A stretch of DNA of 64,000 nucleotides from Corella eumyota (GCA_963082875.1 OY720103.1:7936001-8000000), one strand, 5' to 3'; positions 11,253-21,729 are shown, counted from the stretch's first letter. Numbers and translations: made by a program. The notes: generated by a model from the letters alone, not told the origin.

Positions 11253-11452
11253 NNNNNNNNNNNNNNNNNNNNNNNNNNNNNNNNNNNNNNNNNNNNNNNN
11301 NNNNNNNNNNNNNNNNNNNNNNNNNNNNNNNNNNNNNNNNNNNNNNNNNNNNNNNNNNNNNNNNNNNNNNNNNNNNNNNNNNNNNNNNNNNNNNNNNNNN
11401 NNNNNNNNNNNNNNNNNNNNNNNNNNNNNNNNNNNNNNNNNNNNNNNNNNNN
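11253..11452. other. Assembly gap, 200 N
   Basis: Exactly 200 N, a placeholder size. The left flank ends ATTTTAAATATACA and the right flank starts ATTTTAAATATACACGG. Both contig ends thus lie at the same phase of the unit and share 14 bases. The true number of missing units is unknown. Confidence 0.99.
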
Positions 11453-11504
11453 ATTTTAAATATACACGGTTAATGATAAATGTGTTGGCTCACCACATCA
11501 CATT

Positions 11505-11623
11505 GCCTACGACCATACCACGTTGAGTACACCCCATCTCGTCCGATCTGGGAAGTTAAGCAACGTCGGGCCCGGTTAGTACTTGGATGGGTGACCGCCT
11601 GGGAATACCGGGTGTCGTAGGCA
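11505..11623 (+). rRNA. 5S rRNA
   Basis: Consensus; long-type leader with the 5-nt block; rest of the upstream spacer lost in the gap. Confidence 0.97.
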
Positions 11624-11791
11624 TTTTATAAGTTTTTTAGCATATTAGAAAGTACTTTATGTAGAAGTCATTTTTTATCAAAATTTTTGAAAACTAATAT
11701 ATTTGATATAATTGCTAAGCGACGCAAGTCATTTATTTTATTTTAAATATACACGGTTAATGATAAATGTGTTGGCTCACCACATCACATT

Positions 11792-11910
11792 GCTTACGAC
11801 CATACCACGTTGAGTACACCCCATCTCGTCCGATCTGGGAAGTTAAGCAACGTCGGGCCCGGTTAGTACTTGGATGGGTGACCGCCTGGGAATACCGGGT
11901 GTCGTAGGCA
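11792..11910 (+). rRNA. 5S rRNA, U3 variant
   Basis: C3 to T (11794), giving a U3-G116 wobble. Spacer M upstream. Same variant as the truncated copy at 15517. Confidence 0.95.
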
Positions 11911-12078
11911 TTTTATAAGTTTTATAGCATATTAGAAAGTACTTCATGTAGAAGTCATTTTTTATCAAAATTTTTGAAAATTAATATATTTGATATAACT
12001 TCTAAGGGACGCAAGTCATTTATTTTATTTTAAATATACACGGTTAATGATAAATGTGTTGGCTCACCACATCACATT

Positions 12079-12197
12079 GCCTACGACCATACCACGTTGA
12101 GTACACCCCATCTCGTCCGATCTGGGAAGTTAAGCAACGTCGGGCCCGGTTAGTACTTGGATGGGTGACCGCCTGGGAATACCGTGTGTCGTAGGAA
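12079..12197 (+). rRNA. 5S rRNA, U107/A118 double variant
   Basis: G107 to T (12185) and C118 to A (12196); the latter removes the last helix I pair. Spacer L-like upstream with ACTTCATG. The most altered full-length copy. Confidence 0.92.
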
Positions 12198-12365
12198 TTT
12201 TATAAGTTTTATAACATATTAGAAAGTACTTTATGTAGAAGTCATTTTTTATCAAAATTTTTGAAAATTAATATATTTGATATAACTTCTAAGGGACGCA
12301 AGTCATTTATTTTATTTTAAATATGCACGGTTAATGATAAATGTGTTGGCTCACCACATCACATT

Positions 12366-12484
12366 GCCTACGACCATACCACGTTGAGTACACCCCATCT
12401 CGTCCGATCTGGGAAGTTAAGCAACGTCGGGCCCGGTTAGTACTTGGATGGGTGACCGCCTGGGAATACCGGGTGTCGTAGGCA
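12366..12484 (+). rRNA. 5S rRNA
   Basis: Consensus; spacer L-like upstream with ATAACATATT and ATATGCACGG. Confidence 0.97.
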
Positions 12485-12646
12485 TTTTATAAGTTTTTTA
12501 GCATATTAGAAAGTACCTTATGTATAAGTCATTTTTATAGAAATTTTTGAAAATTAATATATTTGATATAATTGCTAGGCGACGCAAGTCATTTATTTTA
12601 TTTTAAATATACACGTTTAATGATAAATGTGTTGGCACATCACATT

Positions 12647-12765
12647 GCCTACGACCATACCACGTTGAGTACACCCCATCTCGTCCGATCTGGGAAGTTA
12701 AGCAACGTCGGGCCCGGTTAGTACTTGGATGGGTGACCGCCTGGGAATACCGGGTGTCGTAGGCA
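12647..12765 (+). rRNA. 5S rRNA
   Basis: Consensus; spacer S upstream (with TTTTTTAGC), the only 281-nt unit in the M island. Confidence 0.97.
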
Positions 12766-12933
12766 TTTTATAAGTTTTATAGCATATTAGAAAGTACTTT
12801 ATGTAGAAGTCATTTTTTATCAAAATTTTTGAAAACTAATATATTTGATATAATTGCTAAGCGACGCAAGTCATTTATTTTATTTTAAATATACACGGTT
12901 AATGATAAATGTGTTGGCTCACCACATCACATT

Positions 12934-13052
12934 GCCTACGACCATACCACGTTGAGTACACCCCATCTCGTCCGATCTGGGAAGTTAAGCAACGTCGGGC
13001 CCGGTTAGTACTTGGATGGGTGACCGCCTGGGAATACCGGGTGTCGTAGGCA
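12934..13052 (+). rRNA. 5S rRNA
   Basis: Consensus; spacer M upstream. Confidence 0.97.
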
Positions 13053-13220
13053 TTTTATAAGTTTTTTAGCATATTAGAAAGTACTTTATGTAGAAGTCAT
13101 TTTTTATCAAAATTTTTGAAAACTAATATATTTGATATAATTGCTAAGCGACGCAAGTCATTTATTTTATTTTAAATATACACGGTTAATGATAAATGTG
13201 TTGGCTCACCACATCACATT

Positions 13221-13339
13221 GCCTACGACCATACCACGTTGAGTACACCCCATCTCGTCCGATCTGGGAAGTTAAGCAACGTCGGGCCCGGTTAGTACTT
13301 GGATGGGTGACCGCCTGGGAATACCGGGTGTCGTAGGCA
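13221..13339 (+). rRNA. 5S rRNA
   Basis: Consensus; spacer M (TTTTTTAGC form) upstream. Confidence 0.97.
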
Positions 13340-13507
13340 TTTTATAAGTTTTATAACATATTAGAAAGTACTTTATGTAGAAGTCATTTTTTATCAAAAT
13401 TTTTGAAAATTAATATATTTGATATAACTTCTAAGGGACGCAAGTCATTTATTTTATTTTAAATATACACGGTTAATGATAAATGTGTTGGCTCACCACA
13501 TCACATT

Positions 13508-13626
13508 GCCTAAGACCATACCACGTTGAGTACACCCCATCTCGTCCGATCTGGGAAGTTAAGCAACGTCGGGCCCGGTTAGTACTTGGATGGGTGACCG
13601 CCTGGGAATACCGGGTGTCGTAGGCA
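13508..13626 (+). rRNA. 5S rRNA, A6 variant
   Basis: C6 to A (13513) breaks the C6-G113 pair of helix I; spacer L-like with ATAACATATT upstream. Confidence 0.95.
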
Positions 13627-13794
13627 TTTTATAAGTTTTATAGCATATTAGAAAGTACTTTATGTAGAAGTCATTTTTTATCAAAATTTTTGAAAATTAA
13701 TATATTTGATATAACTTCTAAGGAACGCAAGTCATTTATTTTATTTTAAATATACACGGTTAATGATAAATGTGTTGGCTCACCACATCACATT

Positions 13795-13913
13795 GCCTAC
13801 GACCATACCACGTTGAGTACACCCCATCTCGTCCGATCTGGGAAGTTAAGCAACGTCGGGCCCGGTTAGTACTTGGATGGGTGACCGCCTGGGAATACCG
13901 GGTGTCGTAGGCA
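13795..13913 (+). rRNA. 5S rRNA
   Basis: Consensus; spacer L-like with AGGAACGC upstream. Confidence 0.97.
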
Positions 13914-14081
13914 TTTTATAAGTTTTATAGCATATTAGAAAGTACTTTATGTAGAAGTCATTTTTTATCAAAATTTTTGAAAACTAATATATTTGATATA
14001 ATTGCTAAGCGACGCAAGTCATTTATTTTATTTTAAATATACACGGTTAATGATAAATGTGTTGGCTCACCACATCACATT

Positions 14082-14200
14082 GCCTACGACCATACCACGT
14101 TGAGTACACCCCATCTCGTCCGATCTGGGAAGTTAAGCAACGTCGGGCCCGGTTAGTACTTGGATGGGTGACCGCCTGGGAATACCGGGTGTCGTAGGCA
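14082..14200 (+). rRNA. 5S rRNA
   Basis: Consensus; spacer M upstream. Confidence 0.97.
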
Positions 14201-14368
14201 TTTTATAAGTTTTTTAGCATATTAGAAAGTACTTTATGTAGAAGTCATTTTTTATCAAAATTTTTGAAAACTAATATATTTGATATAATTGCTAAGCGAC
14301 GCAAGTCATTTATTTTATTTTAAATATACACGGTTAATGATAAATGTGTTGGCTCACCACATCACATT

Positions 14369-14487
14369 GCCTACGACCATACCACGTTGAGTACACCCCA
14401 TCTCGTCCGATCTGGGAAGTTAAGCAACGTCGGGCCCGGTTAGTACTTGGATGGGTGACCGCCTGGGAATACCGGGTGTCGTAGGCA
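14369..14487 (+). rRNA. 5S rRNA
   Basis: Consensus; spacer M (TTTTTTAGC form) upstream. Confidence 0.97.
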
Positions 14488-14655
14488 TTTTATAAGTTTT
14501 ATAACATATTAGAAAGTACTTTATGTAGAAGTCATTTTTTATCAAAATTTTTGAAAATTAATATATTTGATATAACTTCTAAGGGACGCAAGTCATTTAT
14601 TTTATTTTAAATATACACGGTTAATGATAAATGTGTTGGCTCACCACATCACATT

Positions 14656-14774
14656 GCCTAAGACCATACCACGTTGAGTACACCCCATCTCGTCCGATCT
14701 GGGAAGTTAAGCAACGTCGGGCCCGGTTAGTACTTGGATGGGTGACCGCCTGGGAATACCGGGTGTCGTAGGCA
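14656..14774 (+). rRNA. 5S rRNA, A6 variant
   Basis: C6 to A (14661), the duplicate of the copy at 13508. Confidence 0.95.
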
Positions 14775-14942
14775 TTTTATAAGTTTTATAGCATATTAGA
14801 AAGTACTTTATGTAGAAGTCATTTTTTATCAAAATTTTTGAAAATTAATATATTTGATATAACTTCTAAGGAACGCAAGTCATTTATTTTATTTTAAATA
14901 TACACGGTTAATGATAAATGTGTTGGCTCACCACATCACATT

Positions 14943-15061
14943 GCCTACGACCATACCACGTTGAGTACACCCCATCTCGTCCGATCTGGGAAGTTAAGCA
15001 ACGTCGGGCCCGGTTAGTACTTGGATGGGTGACCGCCTGGGAATACCGGGTGTCGTAGGCA
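14943..15061 (+). rRNA. 5S rRNA
   Basis: Consensus; spacer L-like with AGGAACGC upstream. Confidence 0.97.
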
Positions 15062-15229
15062 TTTTATAAGTTTTTTAGCATATTAGAAAGTACCGTATGT
15101 AGAAGTCATTTTTTATCAAAATTTTTGAAAATTAATATATTTGATATAACTGCTAAGAGACGCAAGTCATTTATTTTATTTTAAATATACACGGTTAATG
15201 ATAAATGTGTTGGCTCACCACATCACATT

Positions 15230-15348
15230 GCCTACGACCATACCACGTTGAGTACACCCCATCTCGTCCGATCTGGGAAGTTAAGCAACGTCGGGCCCGG
15301 TTAGTACTTGGATGGGTGACCGCCTGGGAATACCGGGTGTCGTAGGCA
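15230..15348 (+). rRNA. 5S rRNA
   Basis: Consensus; long spacer with TTTTTTAGC, ACCGTATG and ACTGCTAAGAGACG upstream, close to the spacer before 23159. Confidence 0.97.
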
Positions 15349-15516
15349 TTTTATAAGTTTTATAGCATATTAGAAAGTACTTTATGTAGAAGTCATTTTT
15401 TATCAAAATTTTTGAAAACTAATATATTTGATATAATTGCTAAGCGACGCAAGTCATTTATTTTATTTTAAATATACACGGTTAATGATAAATGTGTTGG
15501 CTCACCACATCACATT

Positions 15517-15590
15517 GCTTACGACCATACCACGTTGAGTACACCCCATCTCGTCCGATCTGGGAAGTTAAGCAACGTCGGGCCCGGTTA
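15517..15590 (+). pseudogene. Truncated 5S rRNA copy
   Basis: Positions 1-74 of the 5S gene are present, with U3 as in 11792. Positions 75-118 and the first six downstream bases are missing, and the sequence passes straight from CGGTTA into TAAGTTTTATAGC. The 50-nt loss makes this unit 237 nt. TTA occurs at both deletion ends (positions 72-74 and 122-124), so microhomology could explain the join. Box C, the 3' strand of helix I and the TTTT directly after the gene are gone, so a working 5S RNA is very unlikely. The junction coincides with the change from M-type to La-type units, so an assembly join is a real alternative. Confidence 0.93.
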
Positions 15591-15753
15591 TAAGTTTTAT
15601 AGCATATTAGAAAGTACTTTATGTAGAAGTAATTTTTTATCAAAATTTTTGAAAATTAATATATTTGATATAACTTCTAAGGGACGCAAGTCATTTATTT
15701 TATTTTAAATATACACGGTTAATGATAAATGTGTTGGCTCACCACATCACATT

Positions 15754-15872
15754 GCCTACGACCATACCACGTTGAGTACACCCCATCTCGTCCGATCTGG
15801 GAAGTTAAGCAACGTCGGGCCCGGTTAGTACTTGGATGGGTGACCGCCTGGGAATACCGGGTGTCGTAGGCA
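15754..15872 (+). rRNA. 5S rRNA
   Basis: Consensus; spacer La upstream, joined to the truncated copy. Confidence 0.97.
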
Positions 15873-16034
15873 TTTTATAAGTTTTATAGCATATTAGAAA
15901 GTACCTTATGTATAAGTCATTTTTATAGAAATTTTTGAAAATTAATATATTTGATATAATTGCTAGGCGACGCAAGTCATTTATTTTATTTTAAATATAC
16001 ACGTTTAATGATAAATGTGTTGGCACATCACATT

Positions 16035-16153
16035 GCCTACGACCATACCACGTTGAGTACACCCCATCTCGTCCGATCTGGGAAGTTAAGCAACGTCGGG
16101 CCCGGTTAGTACTTGGATGGGTGACCGCCTGGGAATACCGGGTGTCGAAGGCA
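16035..16153 (+). rRNA. 5S rRNA, A114 variant
   Basis: T114 to A (16148); spacer S upstream. Confidence 0.95.
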
Positions 16154-16321
16154 TTTTATAAGTTTTTTAGCATATTAGAAAGTACCTTATGTAGAAGTCA
16201 TTTTTTATCCAAATTTTTGAAAATTAATATATTTGATATAACTTCTAAGGGACGCAAGTCATTTATTTTATTTTAAATATACACGGTTAATGATAAATGT
16301 GTTGGCTCACCACATCACATT

Positions 16322-16440
16322 GCCTACGACCATACCACGTTGAGTACACCCCATCTCGTCCGATCTGGGAAGTTAAGCAACGTCGGGCCCGGTTAGTACT
16401 TGGATGGGTGACCGCCTGGGAATACCGGGTGTCGTAGGCA
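16322..16440 (+). rRNA. 5S rRNA
   Basis: Consensus; hybrid spacer upstream (TTTTTTAGC, ACCTTATGTAGAAG, TTATCCAAA, then L-type end with the 5-nt block). Confidence 0.97.
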
Positions 16441-16602
16441 TTTTATAAGTTTTATAGCATATTAGAAAGTACCTTATGTATAAGTCATTTTTATAGAAAT
16501 TTTTGAAAATTAATATATTTGATATAATTGCTAGGCGACGCAAGTCATTTATTTTATTTTAAATATACACGTTTAATGATAAATGTGTTGGCACATCACA
16601 TT

Positions 16603-16721
16603 GCCTACGACCATACCACGTTGAGTACACCCCATCTCGTCCGATCTGGGAAGTTAAGCAACGTCGGGCCCGGTTAGTACTTGGATGGGTGACCGCCTGG
16701 GAATACCGGGTGTCGAAGGCA
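16603..16721 (+). rRNA. 5S rRNA, A114 variant
   Basis: T114 to A (16716); spacer S upstream. Confidence 0.95.
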
Positions 16722-16889
16722 TTTTATAAGTTTTTTAGCATATTAGAAAGTACTTTATGTAGAAGTCATTTTTTATCCAAATTTTTGAAAATTAATATAT
16801 TTGATATAACTGCTAAGGGACGCAAGTCATTTATTTTATTTTAAATATACACGGTTAATGATAAATGTGTTGGCTCACCACATCACATT

Positions 16890-17008
16890 GCCTACGACCA
16901 TACCACGTTGAGTACACCCCATCTCGTCCGATCTGGGAAGTTAAGCAACGTCGGGCCCGGTTAGTACTTGGATGGGTGACCGCCTGGGAATACCGGGTGT
17001 CGTAGGTA
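16890..17008 (+). rRNA. 5S rRNA, U118 variant
   Basis: C118 to T; I/L hybrid spacer upstream (I-type front, long-type leader, 287 nt). Confidence 0.97.
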
Positions 17009-17170
17009 TTTTATAAGTTTTATAGCATATTAGAAAGTACCTTATGTATAAGTCATTTTTATAGAAATTTTTGAAAATTAATATATTTGATATAATTGCT
17101 AGGCGACGCAAGTCATTTATTTTATTTTAAATATACACGTTTAATGATAAATGTGTTGGCACATCACATT

Positions 17171-17289
17171 GCCTACGACCATACCACGTTGAGTACACCC
17201 CATCTCGTCCGATCTGGGAAGTTAAGCAACGTCGGGCCCGGTTAGTACTTGGATGGGTGACCGCCTGGGAATACCGGGTGTCGTAGGCA
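17171..17289 (+). rRNA. 5S rRNA
   Basis: Consensus; spacer S* upstream. Confidence 0.97.
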
Positions 17290-17457
17290 TTTTATAAGTT
17301 TTATAGCATATTAGAAAGTACTTTATGTAGAAGTAATTTTTTATCAAAATTTTTGAAAATTAATATATTTGATATAACTTCTAAGGGACGCAAGTCATTT
17401 ATTTTATTTTAAATATACACGGTTAATGATAAATGTGTTGGCTCACCACATCACATT

Positions 17458-17576
17458 GCCTACGACCATACCACGTTGAGTACACCCCATCTCGTCCGAT
17501 CTGGGAAGTTAAGCAACGTCGGGCCCGGTTAGTACTTGGATGGGTGACCGCCTGGGAATACCGGGTGTCGTAGGCA
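17458..17576 (+). rRNA. 5S rRNA
   Basis: Consensus; spacer La upstream. Confidence 0.97.
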
Positions 17577-17744
17577 TTTTATAAGTTTTATAGCATATTA
17601 GAAAGTACTTTATGTAGAAGTCATTTTTTATCAAAATTTTTGAAAATTAATATATTTGATATAACTTCTAAGGGACGCAAGTCATTTATTTTATTTTAAA
17701 TATACACGGTTAATGATAAATGTGTTGGCTCACCACATCACATT

Positions 17745-17863
17745 GCCTACGACCATACCACGTTGAGTACACCCCATCTCGTCCGATCTGGGAAGTTAAG
17801 CAACGTCGGGCCCGGTTAGTACTTGGATGGGTGACCGCCTGGGAATACCGGGTGTCGAAGGCA
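17745..17863 (+). rRNA. 5S rRNA, A114 variant
   Basis: T114 to A (17858); spacer L upstream, I downstream. Confidence 0.95.
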
Positions 17864-18026
17864 TTTTATAAGTTTTTTAGCATATTAGAAAGTACTTTAT
17901 GTAGAAGTCATTTTTTATCCAAATTTTTGAAAATTAATATATTTGATATAACTGCTAAGGGACGCAAGTCATTTATTTTATTTTAAATATACACGTTTAA
18001 TGATAAATGTGTTGGCACATCACATT

Positions 18027-18145
18027 GCCTACGACCATACCACGTTGAGTACACCCCATCTCGTCCGATCTGGGAAGTTAAGCAACGTCGGGCCCGGTTA
18101 GTACTTGGATGGGTGACCGCCTGGGAATACCGGGTGTCGTAGGCA
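18027..18145 (+). rRNA. 5S rRNA
   Basis: Consensus; spacer I upstream. Confidence 0.97.
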
Positions 18146-18313
18146 TTTTATAAGTTTTATAGCATATTAGAAAGTACTTTATGTAGAAGTCATTTTTTAT
18201 CAAAATTTTTGAAAATTAATATATTTGATATAACTTCTAAGGGACGCAAGTCATTTATTTTATTTTAAATATACACGGTTAATGATAAATGTGTTGGCTC
18301 ACCACATCACATT

Positions 18314-18432
18314 GCCTACGACCATACCACGTTGAGTACACCCCATCTCGTCCGATCTGGGAAGTTAAGCAACGTCGGGCCCGGTTAGTACTTGGATGGG
18401 TGACCGCCTGGGAATACCGGGTGTCGTAGGTA
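18314..18432 (+). rRNA. 5S rRNA, U118 variant
   Basis: C118 to T; spacer L upstream. Confidence 0.97.
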
Positions 18433-18594
18433 TTTTATAAGTTTTATAGCATATTAGAAAGTACCTTATGTATAAGTCATTTTTATAGAAATTTTTGAAA
18501 ATTAATATATTTGATATAATTGCTAGGCGACGCAAGTCATTTATTTTATTTTAAATATACACGTTTAATGATAAATGTGTTGGCACATCACATT

Positions 18595-18713
18595 GCCTAC
18601 GACCATACCACGTTGAGTACACCCCATCTCGTCCGATCTGGGAAGTTAAGCAACGTCGGGCCCGGTTAGTACTTGGATGGGTGACCGCCTGGGAATACCG
18701 GGTGTCGTAGGCA
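18595..18713 (+). rRNA. 5S rRNA
   Basis: Consensus; spacer S* upstream. Confidence 0.97.
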
Positions 18714-18881
18714 TTTTATAAGTTTTATAGCATATTAGAAAGTACTTTATGTAGAAGTAATTTTTTATCAAAATTTTTGAAAATTAATATATTTGATATA
18801 ACTTCTAAGGGACGCAAGTCATTTATTTTATTTTAAATATACACGGTTAATGATAAATGTGTTGGCTCACCACATCACATT

Positions 18882-19000
18882 GCCTACGACCATACCACGT
18901 TGAGTACACCCCATCTCGTCCGATCTGGGAAGTTAAGCAACGTCGGGCCCGGTTAGTACTTGGATGGGTGACCGCCTGGGAATACCGGGTGTCGTAGGCA
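18882..19000 (+). rRNA. 5S rRNA
   Basis: Consensus; spacer La upstream. Confidence 0.97.
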
Positions 19001-19168
19001 TTTTATAAGTTTTATAGCATATTAGAAAGTACTTTATGTAGAAGTCATTTTTTATCAAAATTTTTGAAAATTAATATATTTGATATAACTTCTAAGGGAC
19101 GCAAGTCATTTATTTTATTTTAAATATACACGGTTAATGATAAATGTGTTGGCTCACCACATCACATT

Positions 19169-19287
19169 GCCTACGACCATACCACGTTGAGTACACCCCA
19201 TCTCGTCCGATCTGGGAAGTTAAGCAACGTCGGGCCCGGTTAGTACTTGGATGGGTGACCGCCTGGGAATACCGGGTGTCGAAGGCA
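19169..19287 (+). rRNA. 5S rRNA, A114 variant
   Basis: T114 to A (19282); spacer L upstream, I downstream. Confidence 0.95.
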
Positions 19288-19450
19288 TTTTATAAGTTTT
19301 TTAGCATATTAGAAAGTACTTTATGTAGAAGTCATTTTTTATCCAAATTTTTGAAAATTAATATATTTGATATAACTGCTAAGGGACGCAAGTCATTTAT
19401 TTTATTTTAAATATACACGTTTAATGATAAATGTGTTGGCACATCACATT

Positions 19451-19569
19451 GCCTACGACCATACCACGTTGAGTACACCCCATCTCGTCCGATCTGGGAA
19501 GTTAAGCAACGTCGGGCCCGGTTAGTACTTGGATGGGTGACCGCCTGGGAATACCGGGTGTCGTAGGCA
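19451..19569 (+). rRNA. 5S rRNA
   Basis: Consensus; spacer I upstream. Confidence 0.97.
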
Positions 19570-19737
19570 TTTTATAAGTTTTATAGCATATTAGAAAGTA
19601 CTTTATGTAGAAGTCATTTTTTATCAAAATTTTTGAAAATTAATATATTTGATATAACTTCTAAGGGACGCAAGTCATTTATTTTATTTTAAATATACAC
19701 GGTTAATGATAAATGTGTTGGCTCACCACATCACATT

Positions 19738-19856
19738 GCCTACGACCATACCACGTTGAGTAAACCCCATCTCGTCCGATCTGGGAAGTTAAGCAACGTC
19801 GGGCCCGGTTAGTACTTGGATGGGTGACCGCCTGGGAATACCGGGTGTCGTAGGTA
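19738..19856 (+). rRNA. 5S rRNA, A26/U118 variant
   Basis: C26 to A (19763), seen only here, plus C118 to T; spacer L upstream. Confidence 0.96.
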
Positions 19857-20018
19857 TTTTATAAGTTTTATAGCATATTAGAAAGTACCTTATGTATAAG
19901 TCATTTTTATAGAAATTTTTGAAAATTAATATATTTGATATAATTGCTAGGCGACGCAAGTCATTTATTTTATTTTAAATATACACGTTTAATGATAAAT
20001 GTGTTGGCACATCACATT

Positions 20019-20137
20019 GCCTACGACCATACCACGTTGAGTACACCCCATCTCGTCCGATCTGGGAAGTTAAGCAACGTCGGGCCCGGTTAGTACTTGG
20101 ATGGGTGACCGCCTGGGAATACCGGGTGTCGTAGGCA
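20019..20137 (+). rRNA. 5S rRNA
   Basis: Consensus; spacer S* upstream. Confidence 0.97.
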
Positions 20138-20305
20138 TTTTATAAGTTTTATAGCATATTAGAAAGTACTTTATGTAGAAGTAATTTTTTATCAAAATTT
20201 TTGAAAATTAATATATTTGATATAACTTCTAAGGGACGCAAGTCATTTATTTTATTTTAAATATACACGGTTAATGATAAATGTGTTGGCTCACCACATC
20301 ACATT

Positions 20306-20424
20306 GCCTACGACCATACCACGTTGAGTACACCCCATCTCGTCCGATCTGGGAAGTTAAGCAACGTCGGGCCCGGTTAGTACTTGGATGGGTGACCGCC
20401 TGGGAATACCGGGTGTCGTAGGCA
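20306..20424 (+). rRNA. 5S rRNA
   Basis: Consensus; spacer La upstream. Confidence 0.97.
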
Positions 20425-20592
20425 TTTTATAAGTTTTATAGCATATTAGAAAGTACTTTATGTAGAAGTCATTTTTTATCAAAATTTTTGAAAATTAATA
20501 TATTTGATATAACTTCTAAGGGACGCAAGTCATTTATTTTATTTTAAATATACACGGTTAATGATAAATGTGTTGGCTCACCACATCACATT

Positions 20593-20711
20593 GCCTACGA
20601 CCATACCACGTTGAGTACACCCCATCTCGTCCGATCTGGGAAGTTAAGCAACGTCGGGCCCGGTTAGTACTTGGATGGGTGACCGCCTGGGAATACCGGG
20701 TGTCGAAGGCA
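20593..20711 (+). rRNA. 5S rRNA, A114 variant
   Basis: T114 to A (20706); spacer L upstream, I downstream. Confidence 0.95.
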
Positions 20712-20874
20712 TTTTATAAGTTTTTTAGCATATTAGAAAGTACTTTATGTAGAAGTCATTTTTTATCCAAATTTTTGAAAATTAATATATTTGATATAAC
20801 TGCTAAGGGACGCAAGTCATTTATTTTATTTTAAATATACACGTTTAATGATAAATGTGTTGGCACATCACATT

Positions 20875-20993
20875 GCCTACGACCATACCACGTTGAGTAC
20901 ACCCCATCTCGTCCGATCTGGGAAGTTAAGCAACGTCGGGCCCGGTTAGTACTTGGATGGGTGACCGCCTGGGAATACCGGGTGTCGTAGGCA
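20875..20993 (+). rRNA. 5S rRNA
   Basis: Consensus; spacer I upstream. Confidence 0.97.
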
Positions 20994-21161
20994 TTTTATA
21001 AGTTTTATAGCATATTAGAAAGTACTTTATGTAGAAGTCATTTTTTATCAAAATTTTTGAAAATTAATATATTTGATATAACTTCTAAGGGACGCAAGTC
21101 ATTTATTTTATTTTAAATATACACGGTTAATGATAAATGTGTTGGCTCACCACATCACATT

Positions 21162-21280
21162 GCCTACGACCATACCACGTTGAGTACACCCCATCTCGTC
21201 CGATCTGGGAAGTTAAGCAACGTCGGGCCCGGTTAGTACTTGGATGGGTGACCGCCTGGGAATACCGGGTGTCGTAGGTA
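21162..21280 (+). rRNA. 5S rRNA, U118 variant
   Basis: C118 to T; spacer L upstream. Confidence 0.97.
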
Positions 21281-21442
21281 TTTTATAAGTTTTATAGCAT
21301 ATTAGAAAGTACCTTATGTATAAGTCATTTTTATAGAAATTTTTGAAAATTAATATATTTGATATAATTGCTAGGCGACGCAAGTCATTTATTTTATTTT
21401 AAATATACACGTTTAATGATAAATGTGTTGGCACATCACATT

Positions 21443-21561
21443 GCCTACGACCATACCACGTTGAGTACACCCCATCTCGTCCGATCTGGGAAGTTAAGCA
21501 ACGTCGGGCCCGGTTAGTACTTGGATGGGTGACCGCCTGGGAATACCGGGTGTCGTAGGCA
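21443..21561 (+). rRNA. 5S rRNA
   Basis: Consensus; spacer S* upstream. Confidence 0.97.
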
Positions 21562-21729
21562 TTTTATAAGTTTTATAGCATATTAGAAAGTACTTTATGT
21601 AGAAGTAATTTTTTATCAAAATTTTTGAAAATTAATATATTTGATATAACTTCTAAGGGACGCAAGTCATTTATTTTATTTTAAATATACACGGTTAATG
21701 ATAAATGTGTTGGCTCACCACATCACATT

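Larger units (their letters stand above)
12765..13912 (+). repeat. Four-unit tandem duplication, copy 1
   Basis: 1148 bp covering four spacers and genes (12934, 13221, 13508, 13795) in the order M, M with TTTTTTAGC, ATAACATATT with an A6 gene, AGGAACGC. The same order and private changes follow at once in copy 2. Confidence 0.9.
13913..15060 (+). repeat. Four-unit tandem duplication, copy 2
   Basis: Direct repeat of 12765-13912 at an offset of 1148, with the same A6 gene (14656) and the same AGGAACGC spacer. Confidence 0.9.
11453..15590 (+). repeat. Divergent M-type 5S sub-array
   Basis: An island of 15 units whose spacers differ from the rest. Marks are GAAAACTAAT with AATTGCTAAGCG (M), ATAACATATT, AGGAACGC and ACTGCTAAGAGACG. 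Most gene variants other than A114, U113 and U118 lie here (U3, A6, U107 with A118). It is bounded by a gap on the left and by the truncated 5S copy on the right. The M spacer reads as a mixture of L (AAGTCATTTTTTATCAAA) and S-like (AATTGCTA.GCG) parts. Confidence 0.85.
15591..19023 (+). repeat. 3.4-kb duplicated block, copy 1 (offset 7692)
   Basis: Unit order La, S, hybrid, S, hybrid, S*, La, L, I, L, S*, La matches 23283-26715 unit for unit. Corresponding gene starts differ by exactly 7692 (15754/23446, 16322/24014, 18027/25719, 18882/26574). Divergence begins at the Lc marker of the second copy (26716). Confidence 0.85.
17458..21729 (+). repeat. Three tandem 1424-bp higher-order repeats
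   Basis: Five-unit block La, L, I, L, S* repeated three times, starting at 17458, 18882 and 20306 and followed by La at 21730. The same five-unit block stands singly at 174, 3021 and 25150. A private C26 to A in the gene at 19738 marks the middle copy only. Confidence 0.92.

Noticed and set aside
15517-15600. Transposon insertion at the broken 5S copy
   Set aside because: No foreign sequence is present; the junction joins 5S sequence directly to ordinary spacer, which is a plain deletion.
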